Source: Fusibacter ferrireducens (GTDB taxonomy: Bacteria; Bacillota; Clostridia; Peptostreptococcales; Acidaminobacteraceae). From it: DNA of 64,000 nucleotides. The stretch lies in assembly GCF_015352425.1 (NCBI RefSeq), contig NZ_JADKNH010000003.1:124001-188000 (forward strand), in the 5' to 3' direction. A model generated the notes under the pieces. The model was not told the DNA's origin. It made no database searches and saw only the letters and a program-made list of their open reading frames with translations. Below are positions 17,463 through 26,752 of this stretch, piece by piece. The position numbers and the translations under genes were made by a program. Position 1 is the first letter of the stretch. Each line of letters begins with the position of its first letter.

Positions 17463-17493
17463 TTGACTTGGAGTTCACTCTAAGTGATATGGT
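17463..17493 (+). promoter_or_regulatory. MerR-type promoter and operator for aldo-keto reductase operon
   Basis: TTGACT (17463-17468) and TATGGT (17488-17493) are separated by 19 bp, the over-long spacing typical of MerR-activated promoters. The spacer is covered by the partial palindrome CTTGGAGTTCACTCTAAG (17467-17484). The MerR gene lies two genes' length downstream in the same operon, and the site resembles operators described for AdhR-type MerR regulators. Confidence 0.75.
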
Positions 17494-17541
17494 TATTACG
17501 ATGGTTTATAAACATATTGTTTTAGAGATGGAGATGAGCAA

Positions 17542-18672
17542 ATGACACAGAAAAAATTAGGCTTTGGATTTATGAGACTCCCTGTTTTAGACAAGGATGA
17601 CCCAACTCTTATAGACTATGAACAGTTAAATCAAATGGTAGATACTTATCTAGAGAGAGGGTTTAATTATTTTGATACAGCTTATATGTATCATAATCAC
17701 ACAAGTGAAGTGGTGTTGAGAGAATCATTGGTTAAAAGGCATCCGAGGGCATCCTATGAAATTGCAACGAAGCTGCCAACGATGTTCCTTAAAGAAGTCG
17801 ATGATATGGAACGCATATTCAATGAACAACTTGAGAAGACTGGTGTAACCTATTTTGACTATTATTTATTACACAATTTAGGCGTTTCAAATTATGAAGT
17901 TGCCGAGCGACTAGGTGCATTTGATTTTATTCGCCAAAAGAAAAAGACAGGTCAAGTGAAACAGATTGGTTTTTCTTTTCACGATACAGCAGATCTCTTG
18001 GATGAAATACTTACGAAACACAGTGACGTTGACTTTGTACAGCTCCAAATCAATTATTTGGATTGGCACAATGAGGGGATTCAATCTGCTAAATGCTATG
18101 AAGTGGCTATGAAGCACCAAAAAAAGGTCATTGTTATGGAACCGATTAAAGGCGGGATGCTTGCCACTGTTCCTGAAAAAGCAGAGGCACTGTTCAAAAA
18201 ACATCATCCAGAGATGTCTGTGGCTTCGTGGGCAATTCGATTTGCAGCAAGTCAAGAGCAGGTGATGATGGTTTTAAGTGGGATGTCTACAATGGATCAA
18301 TTATTGGACAATACGCAATACATGGAGGAAATGCAACCCCTTGTGTCAGAAGAATACGAGATTATAGATCAAGCAGTTAAAATTATAAATGAGGCCATTT
18401 CAATTCCGTGCACATCTTGTCAATATTGCGTGGCAGATTGTCCACAAAATATCATGATTCCCAACTATTTTGCACTTTATAATGATAAGACTCAATTTAA
18501 GACAGAGGGGATTTCGATTCAAGATGTCTACTATAAAAATCTTATAAACCAATACGGCAAAGCTTCAGATTGTATAAAATGCGGCCTATGTGAAAAAAGC
18601 TGTCCACAGCATATAGAGATCATCAAGTGGCTTAACCGAGTAGCAGATAATTTTGAAGCGAAAAAAGCATAA
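17542..18672 (+). CDS. Aldo-keto reductase with C-terminal 4Fe-4S domain
   Basis: A 376-residue protein. An aldo-keto reductase barrel (1-285) holds the catalytic residues in FDTAYMYHN (Asp, Tyr), ATKLP (Lys) and YYLLHNL (His). The C-terminus has two ferredoxin-like motifs, [12 protein letters not shown] and [12 protein letters not shown]. This fused form is common in anaerobic Clostridia and probably passes electrons between an Fe-S carrier and an aldehyde or ketone; the substrate is unknown. It heads an operon with the MerR regulator 53 bp downstream and has a MerR-type promoter 50-80 bp upstream, suggesting induction by carbonyl or electrophile stress. Confidence 0.88.
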   Translation: MTQKKLGFGFMRLPVLDKDDPTLIDYEQLNQMVDTYLERGFNYFDTAYMYHNHTSEVVLRESLVKRHPRASYEIATKLPTMFLKEVDDMERIFNEQLEKTGVTYFDYYLLHNLGVSNYEVAERLGAFDFIRQKKKTGQVKQIGFSFHDTADLLDEILTKHSDVDFVQLQINYLDWHNEGIQSAKCYEVAMKHQKKVIVMEPIKGGMLATVPEKAEALFKKHHPEMSVASWAIRFAASQEQVMMVLSGMSTMDQLLDNTQYMEEMQPLVSEEYEIIDQAVKIINEAISIPCTSCQYCVADCPQNIMIPNYFALYNDKTQFKTEGISIQDVYYKNLINQYGKASDCIKCGLCEKSCPQHIEIIKWLNRVADNFEAKKA

Positions 18673-18725
18673 AAAGTGTATAATATATTATGGAGCGCAT
18701 AAGATCACATTAGGAGGAAATGAAT

Positions 18726-19094
18726 ATGACCATTTCAGAAGTGAGTAAAATGCTTGATTTGAGTCAAGATACCATAAGATATTATGAACGTATTGGCCTT
18801 ATCCCCAGCATCATGAGAAAATCTTCAGGCGTGCGTGATTTTTCTGAGGATGACTGTAAAAACATCAATTTCATAAAATGTATGAGAAATGCAGGGATGC
18901 CCATTGAGGTTTTAATAGAATACGTTTCATTGGTGGCACAAGGTGAAAGCACGGAAGTGGCAAGACAGGAGTTGATCATAGAACAACGTAAAATATTAAT
19001 GGATAAAGTTGAAGAGATGAAACAAACCATTGAAAGATTAGACTATAAAATAGAATTTTACGGTAATCGTGCGCTCAATAAAAAAGAATCGTAA
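18726..19094 (+). CDS. MerR-family regulator (AdhR-like)
   Basis: A 122-residue protein. The N-terminal MerR winged helix has TISEVSKMLDLSQDTIRYYE (2-21) and RIGLIPSIMRKSSGVRDF, then a coiled-coil dimer helix (about 75-112). There is no cysteine cluster for metal binding. It looks like AdhR-type regulators that respond to aldehydes and activate neighbouring oxidoreductases. I start at 18726 because AGGAGG lies seven bases upstream; the ATG at 18720 is only one base from it. It is placed between an aldo-keto reductase and an alcohol dehydrogenase. Confidence 0.85.
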   Translation: MTISEVSKMLDLSQDTIRYYERIGLIPSIMRKSSGVRDFSEDDCKNINFIKCMRNAGMPIEVLIEYVSLVAQGESTEVARQELIIEQRKILMDKVEEMKQTIERLDYKIEFYGNRALNKKES

Positions 19095-19270
19095 TGAGTC
19101 ATTAAATTTTCTAAAAGAATACTCTGCTCATGACGTGATTTATACTGTTTTTCTATGCGAGTGCTTTTGTTAAGAAATCGACTGATTATTATGGAATGAC
19201 TATGGGTATCACTTTTACTGCGTGAACGACAATTTATAATATCATTTATAGATGAGAAAAGGAGATCAAG

Positions 19271-20437
19271 ATGAATAGATTTGTATACGATATACCAACT
19301 AAAGTTTATTTTGGAGAAAATCATCTGAAAAAATTAGGCTCTGAAGTCAGTCAATACGGCAAGAAAGTCCTTTTGACTTATGGTGGAGGTTCTATAAAGA
19401 AAAGTGGGCTCTATGATAAAGTGATTGCTGAACTCGAAAAAGCAGGCCTTGAAATCTTTGAATTGGCTGGGATTGATCCCAATCCTAGAGTAACGTCGGT
19501 GACTGAAGGGGCAGAGATATGTAAGCGTGAAGGCATTGATGTATTGCTTGCTGTTGGAGGTGGCTCCGTTATCGACTGTACTAAGTTCATAGGCGCAGCA
19601 GCTTTCTATGATGGGGATGCTTGGGATATTTCCATTGGCAAGGCGCCTGTTGAAAAATGCTTGCCGATTATATCGGTGTTGACATTATCGGCAACAGGTT
19701 CTGAAATGGATGCAATGGGCGTGATCAGTAATCTAGAGACAAAAGAAAAAGTGGGGATGGGATCACCTTTGATGCAACCGAAAGTATCCTTTCTAGATCC
19801 CACGACGACGTATACAGTCAGCAAGTTTCAAACGGCTTGCGGTGCGGCAGATATGTTGAATCATATTATGGAAATTTACTTTAATCGGGAAAATGATCTC
19901 TTTATGTTGGATCGTGTGATGGAAGGGCTTATGAAAACCATCATTCAATACGGACCAATTGCAATGGCTGAGCCTAATAATTATGAAGCGCGTGCCAATT
20001 TGATGTGGACGTCGTCATGGGCGATTAATGGATTTTTGAAAGGCAGTAAACGTCAAGCTTGGACTTGTCATCCGATAGAGCATGAACTCTCAGCATATTA
20101 TGATATCACTCATGGCCTTGGACTGGCTATTATTGCACCTAGATGGTTGACCTATACTCTAGATGAAGATAATGTATCCAAGTTCTATGATTTTGGTGTC
20201 AATGTATTCGACATTGATAAAAGCTTAGAGCCAATGGTAGTGGCAAAACAGAGTATTGAAAAGCTAGAAGACTTCTTGTTTAACACTTTGGAACTTCAAA
20301 GCACGTTGACTGAAATCGGAATTGATGAAACACATTTTGAAATTATGGCTAAAAAAGCTTGTCAAGATGGTGTGTTAGAAGGCTTTAAACCGTTAAGAGC
20401 GGAAGATATCGTAAATATATTTAAGATGTGTTTGTAA
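19271..20437 (+). CDS. Iron-containing alcohol dehydrogenase (butanol dehydrogenase/YqhD-like)
   Basis: A 388-residue group III alcohol dehydrogenase. NAD(P)-binding shows in GKKVLLTYGGGSIKKSGLYD and LLAVGGGSVIDCTKFI. Metal ligands sit in CGAADMLNHIME and in HPIEHELSAYYDITHGLGLA. Close in pattern to clostridial BdhA/BdhB and E. coli YqhD, which reduce aldehydes to alcohols with NAD(P)H. AAAGGAG precedes the ATG. It follows the AdhR-like regulator by 176 bp and is likely a target of it, although I do not see an equally clear MerR operator in front. A strong terminator follows. Confidence 0.9.
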   Translation: MNRFVYDIPTKVYFGENHLKKLGSEVSQYGKKVLLTYGGGSIKKSGLYDKVIAELEKAGLEIFELAGIDPNPRVTSVTEGAEICKREGIDVLLAVGGGSVIDCTKFIGAAAFYDGDAWDISIGKAPVEKCLPIISVLTLSATGSEMDAMGVISNLETKEKVGMGSPLMQPKVSFLDPTTTYTVSKFQTACGAADMLNHIMEIYFNRENDLFMLDRVMEGLMKTIIQYGPIAMAEPNNYEARANLMWTSSWAINGFLKGSKRQAWTCHPIEHELSAYYDITHGLGLAIIAPRWLTYTLDEDNVSKFYDFGVNVFDIDKSLEPMVVAKQSIEKLEDFLFNTLELQSTLTEIGIDETHFEIMAKKACQDGVLEGFKPLRAEDIVNIFKMCL

Positions 20438-20467
20438 GGGGTTTCATTTATTTTGAGCTGTAGAAGG

Positions 20468-20511
20468 AACTTTCTCTTCGTACTAAAAGTGTATGAAGGG
20501 AAAGTTTTTTT
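20468..20511 (+). terminator. Terminator after alcohol dehydrogenase
   Basis: AACTTTCTCTTCGTAC pairs with GTGTATGAAGGGAAAGTT (a few G-U pairs), followed by a run of seven T. Confidence 0.85.
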
Positions 20512-20722
20512 GATGCCCAAAAAAGTGTTTAATGGATACAATCAGAGACCTGACAATGCTATCGCGTAACGATAAAGATCCTAAACTGGACAGATATTTG
20601 CCTAAAGAACCTATTTTTTAGGTTGGAAATTGTTGAGTGGCAGGCGAGATTCAAATTTGGTATAATAGGGTAAAATGGATGAGTGGTAGCTGTGTACATT
20701 GTTTGACCAGAAAGGAATGCTT

Positions 20723-21340
20723 ATGAATGTAGAAAAGTTAAAGACACTTGAGAATTATTTTTTTATGGCTTATCCGATGGGTTTTGATTCACCTGAAATG
20801 ATGGCAATCGCAAAAAAGCATAAAGTGGAAAAAATGAGAGAATTTGTGAATACGCATTTTGAAGTTGAATGTTTTGAAGACGTGGATCTTGTATTTGAAA
20901 ATTATATCAAGTTGATCTCGCAGTCTTCACTGGTTTCTATTTTCGAGAAGGCGAAGTTTAAGGACTTGGCAAAGACCTTTACACAGGAAGAAAAAGCAAA
21001 GTTTATCGGAGGTGTTTATGACTTCCTCTATGGGGATCAAGAGGCTGGGTTCACAGCTCAAATTGAAGTTTTGACACGTTATAAAACGGCGAAATGGCCA
21101 ATTCTAACCGTGCTTGGCGTTTACATGAAACCAAACTTTGAGGTCCTCGTCAAACCCACAACGGTAAAGGGCATCTTGGCATATTTTGAAGAGGATTTAA
21201 AATATGTATCCAAACCCACCTTTGCGTTTTACAATCAGTATAGAACATTGATCAATGATATAAAAAAACACACTAACGAGGCTTTACAGGTTGATAATGC
21301 AGCTTTTTGTGGTTTTCTAATGATGAGTCTTGATCAATAG
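20723..21340 (+). CDS. Hypothetical protein, 205 residues
   Basis: I do not recognise this family. The protein is soluble, without signal peptide or membrane helix, and helix-rich with many Lys, Glu and Phe residues. Segments include MAIAKKHKVEKMREFVNTHF, an acidic stretch FEDVDLVFENYIKL, and PILTVLGVYMKPNFEVLVKP. The start at 20723 has AAAGGA six bases upstream; earlier in-frame starts overlap or precede that site. A TATAAT lies at 20661-20666. It is monocistronic, lying after the alcohol dehydrogenase terminator and convergent with the MFS gene. Confidence 0.75.
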   Translation: MNVEKLKTLENYFFMAYPMGFDSPEMMAIAKKHKVEKMREFVNTHFEVECFEDVDLVFENYIKLISQSSLVSIFEKAKFKDLAKTFTQEEKAKFIGGVYDFLYGDQEAGFTAQIEVLTRYKTAKWPILTVLGVYMKPNFEVLVKPTTVKGILAYFEEDLKYVSKPTFAFYNQYRTLINDIKKHTNEALQVDNAAFCGFLMMSLDQ

Positions 21341-21461
21341 AAAAGAAGCTATCATAAAATAATATATAATAGAATCCTATTATCAAGAGAAATGATTGTA
21401 AGAGGAAGGGATTATAAGACGGTCGGTCATCAATAATAGAGCGATCATAAAAACAGTTGTA

Positions 21462-21485
21462 AAAGAGACGTCTTGGCGTCTCTTT
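21462..21485. terminator. Bidirectional terminator
   Basis: AAAGAGACG-tcttgg-CGTCTCTTT, flanked by A and T runs, between the convergent hypothetical gene and MFS gene. Downstream at 21526-21553 a GAATTCAA-containing element occurs twice 18 bp apart, of unknown role. Confidence 0.8.
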
Positions 21486-21581
21486 CTTTGGATACAAATG
21501 AATATAGGCAGATTTAATTTTCTAAGTGAATTCAATCATCTAGTTGAATTCAACTTTCTGGGAAGATTTATTTTTCGATCT

Positions 21582-22769
21582 TTAGCTTTGTCGAATGCGA
21601 TTTAAAGTGGTGGTTAAATACAAAAGGATTGCAATGCATAAAACAACGAAAAAGGGAAAGGCAATCATTTGAGTTTGTCGGATAACTACTCCTAAAAGTG
21701 GTGGCAGTAATGCAACACCGATGTAAGCAGATGCCATTTGAAATCCGATTATGGATTGGGATAAATGCTTACCAAAACGTCTTGGCGTTTCATGAATCAT
21801 TGAAGGAAAAATTGGGGCAAATCCCAAACCGATTAGTGCAAAAGAAAGCATAACTGTAAAATTGTTAAAGTTTAACAGTAGTAAAATGGAACCGAATAAG
21901 GCCATGCATATACCCGATAAAATAAGTTGCTTATTATTGAGCTTAAAGGAAATGAAACCTGATAAGATACGTCCCAATGTAATGCCACCATAGTAAAGTG
22001 CCACCCAGTTAGCAGCAACTTCGAAAGTTATGCCTCTCACTTGAACCAAATAACTGCTACCCCAAAGGCCCATAGCATATTCTGCTGCACAGTAAAATAT
22101 GAAAACGAGTAGAGCATATGGGACACCACGGACTCTTATAATCTTAAAACCTGTAACTTGAGGGCGCATATCTTCTTCATCGGAAATGTCGTTTTCAGTG
22201 GCCTGTGCATTTATAGAAGCTTGCCTTTTCCAAAGCGGCAGACTTAAAAATATAACTGTGGTCAAAGAGAGTTGAATCATGGCGATCGTTGTATATCCAC
22301 TTCTCCAAGAATGTGTACGCAATAGAATATTGGACATAATAATGGGACCAGCAGTGGCACCTATACCCCAAAATGAGTGAAGCCAATTCATATGATGCGC
22401 TTTAAAATGAAGAGAGACATAGTGATTGAGTGCCGTATCCACAGAACCAGCACCGAATCCAAGCGGTAAGGCCAGTACGATTAACCAGAGATACGAAGGC
22501 GCATAGGCATAACCCAACAGGGCAATACCCGTTAAAAGGCCACTAAAAAATGTGATGCGTCCTTCACCAAAGTGTCGAATAAGCTTGCCACTTAGAAGAC
22601 TACTGGAAATTGTGCCAAAGGTAGCGACTATGGATATAATGCCCACTGCATCTAAGTTTAGTGCCCAATCCGCTCTGATTAGAGGCCATGAGACGCCAAG
22701 CAATGCATCTGGAAGCCCTAAGCTGATAAAGGCTAAATAGATTACGATAAGTAATATAAAGGTAATCAT
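21582..22769 (-). CDS. Major facilitator superfamily transporter
   Basis: A 395-residue protein with about twelve hydrophobic helices. Between helices 2 and 3 it has SGKLIRHFGEGRITFFSG, the MFS-type basic loop, and in the second half GRILSGFISFKLNNKQL, the repeat of that motif. LPLGFGAGSVDTALNHYVSLHF resembles sugar/FHS-type members. It moves a small solute by proton coupling; the solute is not predictable. AAAGGA lies before the ATG. Monocistronic. Confidence 0.85.
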   Translation of the reverse strand: MITFILLIVIYLAFISLGLPDALLGVSWPLIRADWALNLDAVGIISIVATFGTISSSLLSGKLIRHFGEGRITFFSGLLTGIALLGYAYAPSYLWLIVLALPLGFGAGSVDTALNHYVSLHFKAHHMNWLHSFWGIGATAGPIIMSNILLRTHSWRSGYTTIAMIQLSLTTVIFLSLPLWKRQASINAQATENDISDEEDMRPQVTGFKIIRVRGVPYALLVFIFYCAAEYAMGLWGSSYLVQVRGITFEVAANWVALYYGGITLGRILSGFISFKLNNKQLILSGICMALFGSILLLLNFNNFTVMLSFALIGLGFAPIFPSMIHETPRRFGKHLSQSIIGFQMASAYIGVALLPPLLGVVIRQTQMIAFPFFVVLCIAILLYLTTTLNRIRQS

Positions 22770-22921
22770 GAGGGGGTCCTTTCATATGAGCTGTCAAATG
22801 AGCTGTCAAAATGATTTTATTTATAGAGTTTACTAATTGTTAACGTATAAATCACAGGTCTTACGATTCATGATAAAGAACCTATGGTATAATATAAATA
22901 TTATTTTTCGGAGGTTTATAG

Positions 22922-23176
22922 ATGAAAAAAGTAACGGTATATACGACTAGATTTTGTCCTTACTGCATTAAAGCACTCAGATTGCTGGATTCTAAAAAAG
23001 TCGATTATCTGAATATTAATGTGAACAAGGAACCTACTCAATTTGAAGCAGTCAAAAAGCAAACCGGATGGAGAACAGTGCCCCAGATATTTATAGATGA
23101 ACAGTTTATTGGTGGTTGCGATGACATGTATCAATTGGATGCTGAGGGCAAGCTTGACGACTTGCTCGGATTGTAG
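22922..23176 (+). CDS. grxC: Glutaredoxin
   Basis: An 84-residue thioredoxin-fold protein with the dithiol active site C12-P-Y-C15, the cis-proline segment WRTVPQIFI and the GGCDD glutathione-site motif. It reduces disulfides or mixed disulfides with glutathione or a related thiol. An extended -10 element (TGG-TATAAT, 22885-22893) and GGAGG precede it. The next gene overlaps its stop codon. The presence of a glutamate-cysteine ligase elsewhere in this window makes a gamma-glutamyl thiol partner plausible. Confidence 0.9.
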   Translation: MKKVTVYTTRFCPYCIKALRLLDSKKVDYLNINVNKEPTQFEAVKKQTGWRTVPQIFIDEQFIGGCDDMYQLDAEGKLDDLLGL

Positions 23177-23178
23177 TG

Positions 23179-23865
23179 ATGACTATGAAAATATGGCATT
23201 TATTTCATAGTGGCGTACTTGTTGAAACAGAGTCCGTGCAGCTTTTTTTTGACGTGATTACAGATATAGATACGCTCATTCATCCACAAAAGAAACTCTA
23301 CTTTTTTGTCTCTCATGGGCATTCTGATCACTTTTCCATGAAAATATTGAAATCTTTTAAGGATAAAGCCCAGTTTATATTGTCTGATGAAGCTGTTATC
23401 AGAGAGGCTTTTATTGATTGTGATCAAACATTATTTGTAAAACCCAATGAAGTACATGAAACACTTCCCTTTAAAATTTCAACTTATGATTCCACGGATT
23501 TAGGCGTTTCCTTTCTGATCGAATTGGATCAAAAGACACTGTTTCATTCAGGTGATCTCAACTGGTGGCATTGGGAAAATGCGACGCAAGAGGTTCAAGC
23601 AGATGAAGCAAGGCAATTTAAAGAAATCGTGGACAGTATTCAAGTGGATCATATTGATATCGCATTCATCCCAGTTGATCCCAGATTGAAGGATGCATAT
23701 AATCTATCGGCAGCTTATTTTTTAAGCGAAAAGCATTTGAATTATTTAATCCCCATTCATTTTAATGAGGATTATGAGATTACAGAGCGGTTATATTCGG
23801 ATTTGAAAAATGACCGCATCATTCAAGTCAAGGCTAAGCATACGATGGTGTTGACCTTAGAGTAG
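23179..23865 (+). CDS. Metallo-beta-lactamase-fold hydrolase
   Basis: About 228 residues. The metal motif is SHGHSDHFS (HxHxDH), followed by LFHSGDLNWWHWEN (the Asp ligand) and LIPIHFNEDYE (the last His). The compact form resembles UlaG/ComEC-like MBL proteins of unknown substrate, where a water is activated by two metal ions. It starts a few bases after the glutaredoxin stop without a clear ribosome site of its own, so translation is probably coupled; ATG 23179 or ATG 23185 could be the start. Confidence 0.8.
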   Translation: MTMKIWHLFHSGVLVETESVQLFFDVITDIDTLIHPQKKLYFFVSHGHSDHFSMKILKSFKDKAQFILSDEAVIREAFIDCDQTLFVKPNEVHETLPFKISTYDSTDLGVSFLIELDQKTLFHSGDLNWWHWENATQEVQADEARQFKEIVDSIQVDHIDIAFIPVDPRLKDAYNLSAAYFLSEKHLNYLIPIHFNEDYEITERLYSDLKNDRIIQVKAKHTMVLTLE

Positions 23866-23996
23866 ACCAATATGTATTGCGAATTCTCTTGAGGATTCTT
23901 GTGATGCAAAAAATACTAAAGACCAAATAGAGCTTATCAAATAGAACTTATAACAACATGATTAAACTGCATTTGGTCTTATTATATTAGAATGCA

Positions 23997-24350
23997 TTAA
24001 TGATTGCAATCATGGTGATCACATGAAATTTGACTATCTGTGAGTTTGCCAACAATGTAGTCAGATACAACTTGATCCACGTCACCAGAGCATCCTCTTA
24101 AAACGCTTATATTTTGACCAGAGAGCACATTGACGGCACCTTGTCCCATATTGCCAGCAAGCATGAGTTCTACACCTAGATCTCTCAATGTAAAGGCAAT
24201 ATTGGATTTGCAACCACAACCTTGGGGTGCTTCTAATACTTCTTTAGAGACGACTTCTTTGTTTGGACCAAGTTCTACGATTGTATAATATTCACAATGG
24301 CCGAAATGACTATCAATCATACCATTCCTTGTTGGTAAAGCAATTTTCAT
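23997..24350 (-). CDS. NifX/NafY-like dinitrogenase iron-molybdenum cofactor family protein
   Basis: A 117-residue protein with the small NifB/NifX/MTH1175-like fold: MKIALPTRNGMIDSHFGHCEYYTIVE, PQGCGCKSNIAFTLRDLGVE, then LAGNMGQGAVNVL. Cys and His residues at GHCEYY, QGCGCKS and the tail CDHHDCNH could hold an iron-sulfur cluster. No nitrogenase genes are seen here, so it is more likely a general Fe-S or Fe-Mo cluster carrier. AAGGAGG precedes the start. Confidence 0.85.
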   Translation of the reverse strand: MKIALPTRNGMIDSHFGHCEYYTIVELGPNKEVVSKEVLEAPQGCGCKSNIAFTLRDLGVELMLAGNMGQGAVNVLSGQNISVLRGCSGDVDQVVSDYIVGKLTDSQISCDHHDCNH

Positions 24351-24525
24351 AGTGAATCCTCCTTTGAATTTGGGTATATATTTATCATATTGATTATACC
24401 GCGTTTATAGCATATGTCAATAATTTCAATGTAAAATTATGATTATTAATTGAGTTTGTTGAATTGATTTGACAACAAGTGTTATAATGATAAGGAAAAA
24501 AAGGTATTGAAATCTGGAGGCATTT

Positions 24526-25626
24526 ATGACATCAAGAGAAAAATTTAATGATAAATTTTATATAATGAATTGTGACATGCCATCAGATCTTTTTACTGTA
24601 AAAGGTATTAAGAAAGAGTACAGAGCATTGGCAAAAATTTGGCATCCTGACGTTTCAGAAGTCAAGGAAGCACTTTTTATAATGAGCAAGATTAATGCGC
24701 TCTATCAAGAAGGCCAGACTTTAATTGATCAAAATAAGTTCTATGAAAAAGAGCGTATTATAAACAGAGGCAAAAAGACAACAGATTCGTATAAAGCGCC
24801 TGAGAAATCAAGTGAGACTGTAAACTATAAAGATTTTACTGAAAACATAAGAAGAAGTAAACGTAAGAAAAGCATTGAACTCAAAAGTGTTGACGGTAAA
24901 TGTGTGCGCTTTAGATATCTAAAGAGAGTATTGATTGATTTAGGGTATATGTACGTCTCAGAAACATATGTGCTCTTGGAGATTACAAAGCTGAAACGAA
25001 AAATATTTATGGATTCACTTGAACTCATAAAGAATAAGGGCGAGGGCTATTTTAAAATTGAGGTACCTGAGGTCGTGGACACTTTCGACACAACAAGTCA
25101 TGGTTATATTGTTTTAAAGAAGGCAAAGGGCATTGAGCCAGTTGTCATTCTGGAAACCGTTTTGGGATACTTAAAACCGCTTGGCAATCGCAAAATATGT
25201 GAAGGCATATTCTATGATTTGACCGCATTAAAATACATGGGTTTGACGTCGACGGGTATCGATAAGGATTTGTGGTTCATCAATGTGGACACTGGTAAAC
25301 TGCACAATTATGGTCTTTTCTTTTATTTACACGAATTCAGTTCCAAATTGAACAGGGCGCCTAAAGATGTATCTGATGTTTTAAGTCATCTCAAACCACG
25401 TGATAATGAGTCACTTGTAATTGACCTCGTAAAAAATGCCATTGTGACTCTAAACAACAAAAGTGGTCTTAAAGTAGATGATTTTCACAAATGGATTACA
25501 AATCTTAAGAGCGATTCGCTTGAGATGTCTCTTGCAGAGAGTCAGGTGTTTAATCGTGCCATTGAATCGGTCACGACACATGGCTTTAATTTAGAGTCTT
25601 ACTATCAGTCCATATCGTACAGTTAA
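24526..25626 (+). CDS. J-domain protein with degenerate kinase-like C-terminal domain
   Basis: A 366-residue protein. The N-terminus has a J domain: VKGIKKEYRALAKIWHPDVS with the HPD tripeptide near residue 43 that stimulates Hsp70 ATPase. A basic linker (about 75-120) follows. The C-terminal 230 residues contain HGYIVLKKAKGIEPVVILET, then GIDKDLWFINVDTGKLHNYG. The latter resembles the catalytic-loop/activation region of a protein kinase, with the HRD Asp position as GID, the Asn kept, and DFG replaced by NYG. I infer a pseudokinase-like fold. A promoter (TTGAAT, 18 bp, TATAAT at 24483) and CTGGAGG precede it. Monocistronic. Confidence 0.7.
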   Translation: MTSREKFNDKFYIMNCDMPSDLFTVKGIKKEYRALAKIWHPDVSEVKEALFIMSKINALYQEGQTLIDQNKFYEKERIINRGKKTTDSYKAPEKSSETVNYKDFTENIRRSKRKKSIELKSVDGKCVRFRYLKRVLIDLGYMYVSETYVLLEITKLKRKIFMDSLELIKNKGEGYFKIEVPEVVDTFDTTSHGYIVLKKAKGIEPVVILETVLGYLKPLGNRKICEGIFYDLTALKYMGLTSTGIDKDLWFINVDTGKLHNYGLFFYLHEFSSKLNRAPKDVSDVLSHLKPRDNESLVIDLVKNAIVTLNNKSGLKVDDFHKWITNLKSDSLEMSLAESQVFNRAIESVTTHGFNLESYYQSISYS

Positions 25627-25702
25627 AGTCTTTGAATACACCTGAATTTAGCTCTAGTTATATTCGGTGTCGGTCCTCTAATAAGTATAATTTCGTCTAA
25701 TG

Positions 25703-25747
25703 AAGCGCACTTAAGAATCCTGTGAAAATCTTTGGTGTGCTTTTTTA
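25703..25747 (+). terminator. Terminator after J-domain gene
   Basis: AAGCGCAC and GTGTGCTT pair (one G-U) around a 24-base loop, with a T-run after. Confidence 0.7.
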
Positions 25748-25872
25748 TATTTTTTTTATTTTGGAACGTCTTTTGAAACAACGTTGGGCATGGCATACAT
25801 CAATTATGTTATAATAGTGATGCTATATTTATAGAGCGATCAAATATATATATGAAAGATTGAGGCATTAAA

Positions 25873-26736
25873 ATGAAGCAAAAGAAGAGTTGCCTAAAAT
25901 GTCCTGTATGCGACAGTGAACTCTATCCAGTAGAAGCGATGAAATTATATAAATGCCATCACAATCATTGCTTTGATATGGCCAAAGAAGACTATGTCAA
26001 CCTGCTATTGAGTCATGAAAAAAAGAGCAAGAACCCCGGAGACTCTCAGGAAATGGTGACGTCGCGACAATCCTTTTTGTCAAAGGGCTTTTATGAACCC
26101 ATATCAGATGAAATCAATGCAACTGTGAAAGCTTATTTTGAACGTGTAAATAAGTGTCCTGAAACCTTTTTGGACTTAGGCTGTGGTGAAGGTTACTATT
26201 TAAAAAGACTCATAGAGAGCTTAGATTATGCTGAAACAAAGTATTATGGACTCGATATTTCAAAGAGTGCAGTCAAATTGGCGAGTAGGCACCACAAGGC
26301 AGCGCAATGGCTTGTTGCAAATAGTTTTTTTACACCCTTTATGACGCAATCTCTATCAGGCATATTATCGGTATTTAGCCCAATTGACATGGGTGAATGC
26401 AAGAGAATGCTCGATAAAGAGGGGGTGCTCATCAGAGTCTTCCCTGAAACCAATCATTTGATGCAGTTAAAAGAAGTGATCTATCCTGAGATAAAAGTAA
26501 AAGAATATGAACAATACCTAAATGATTTAGAAGGTCTTGAGATTATAAGTGTGAAAAATGTCGCTTATGATATTACTCTTAAAAATGAAGACTTAGTCCA
26601 GTTGCTATTAATGACACCACATTTTTGGCGTGTAAAAGAAGAAAATAAAGAGGCCTTGCTGAAAATGGACACCATATTGGTTACCGTCAGTGTGAGTGTA
26701 GGTGTTTACCAACAACCAAGAAGGCATTTTTTTTGA
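25873..26736 (+). CDS. rlmA: 23S rRNA (guanine-N1)-methyltransferase RlmA
   Basis: A 287-residue methyltransferase. The N-terminal zinc finger uses C10, C13, C28 and C33 (CPVCDSEL, KCHHNHC). The segment LLLSHEKKSKNPGDSQEMV is characteristic of RlmA/TlrB, and the SAM-binding motif is FLDLGCGEGYYLKRL (about 99-113). RlmA methylates the N1 of a guanine in 23S rRNA hairpin 35; the TlrB relatives of some producers add macrolide resistance. It stands alone between terminators. Confidence 0.9.
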   Translation: MKQKKSCLKCPVCDSELYPVEAMKLYKCHHNHCFDMAKEDYVNLLLSHEKKSKNPGDSQEMVTSRQSFLSKGFYEPISDEINATVKAYFERVNKCPETFLDLGCGEGYYLKRLIESLDYAETKYYGLDISKSAVKLASRHHKAAQWLVANSFFTPFMTQSLSGILSVFSPIDMGECKRMLDKEGVLIRVFPETNHLMQLKEVIYPEIKVKEYEQYLNDLEGLEIISVKNVAYDITLKNEDLVQLLLMTPHFWRVKEENKEALLKMDTILVTVSVSVGVYQQPRRHFF

Positions 26737-26752
26737 AACATAAAAAAGAAGA

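Noticed and set aside
21526-21553. Operator made of two GAATTCAA-containing boxes
   Set aside because: It lies past the stop codons of two convergent genes, where no promoter is expected; kept only as a note on the terminator entry.
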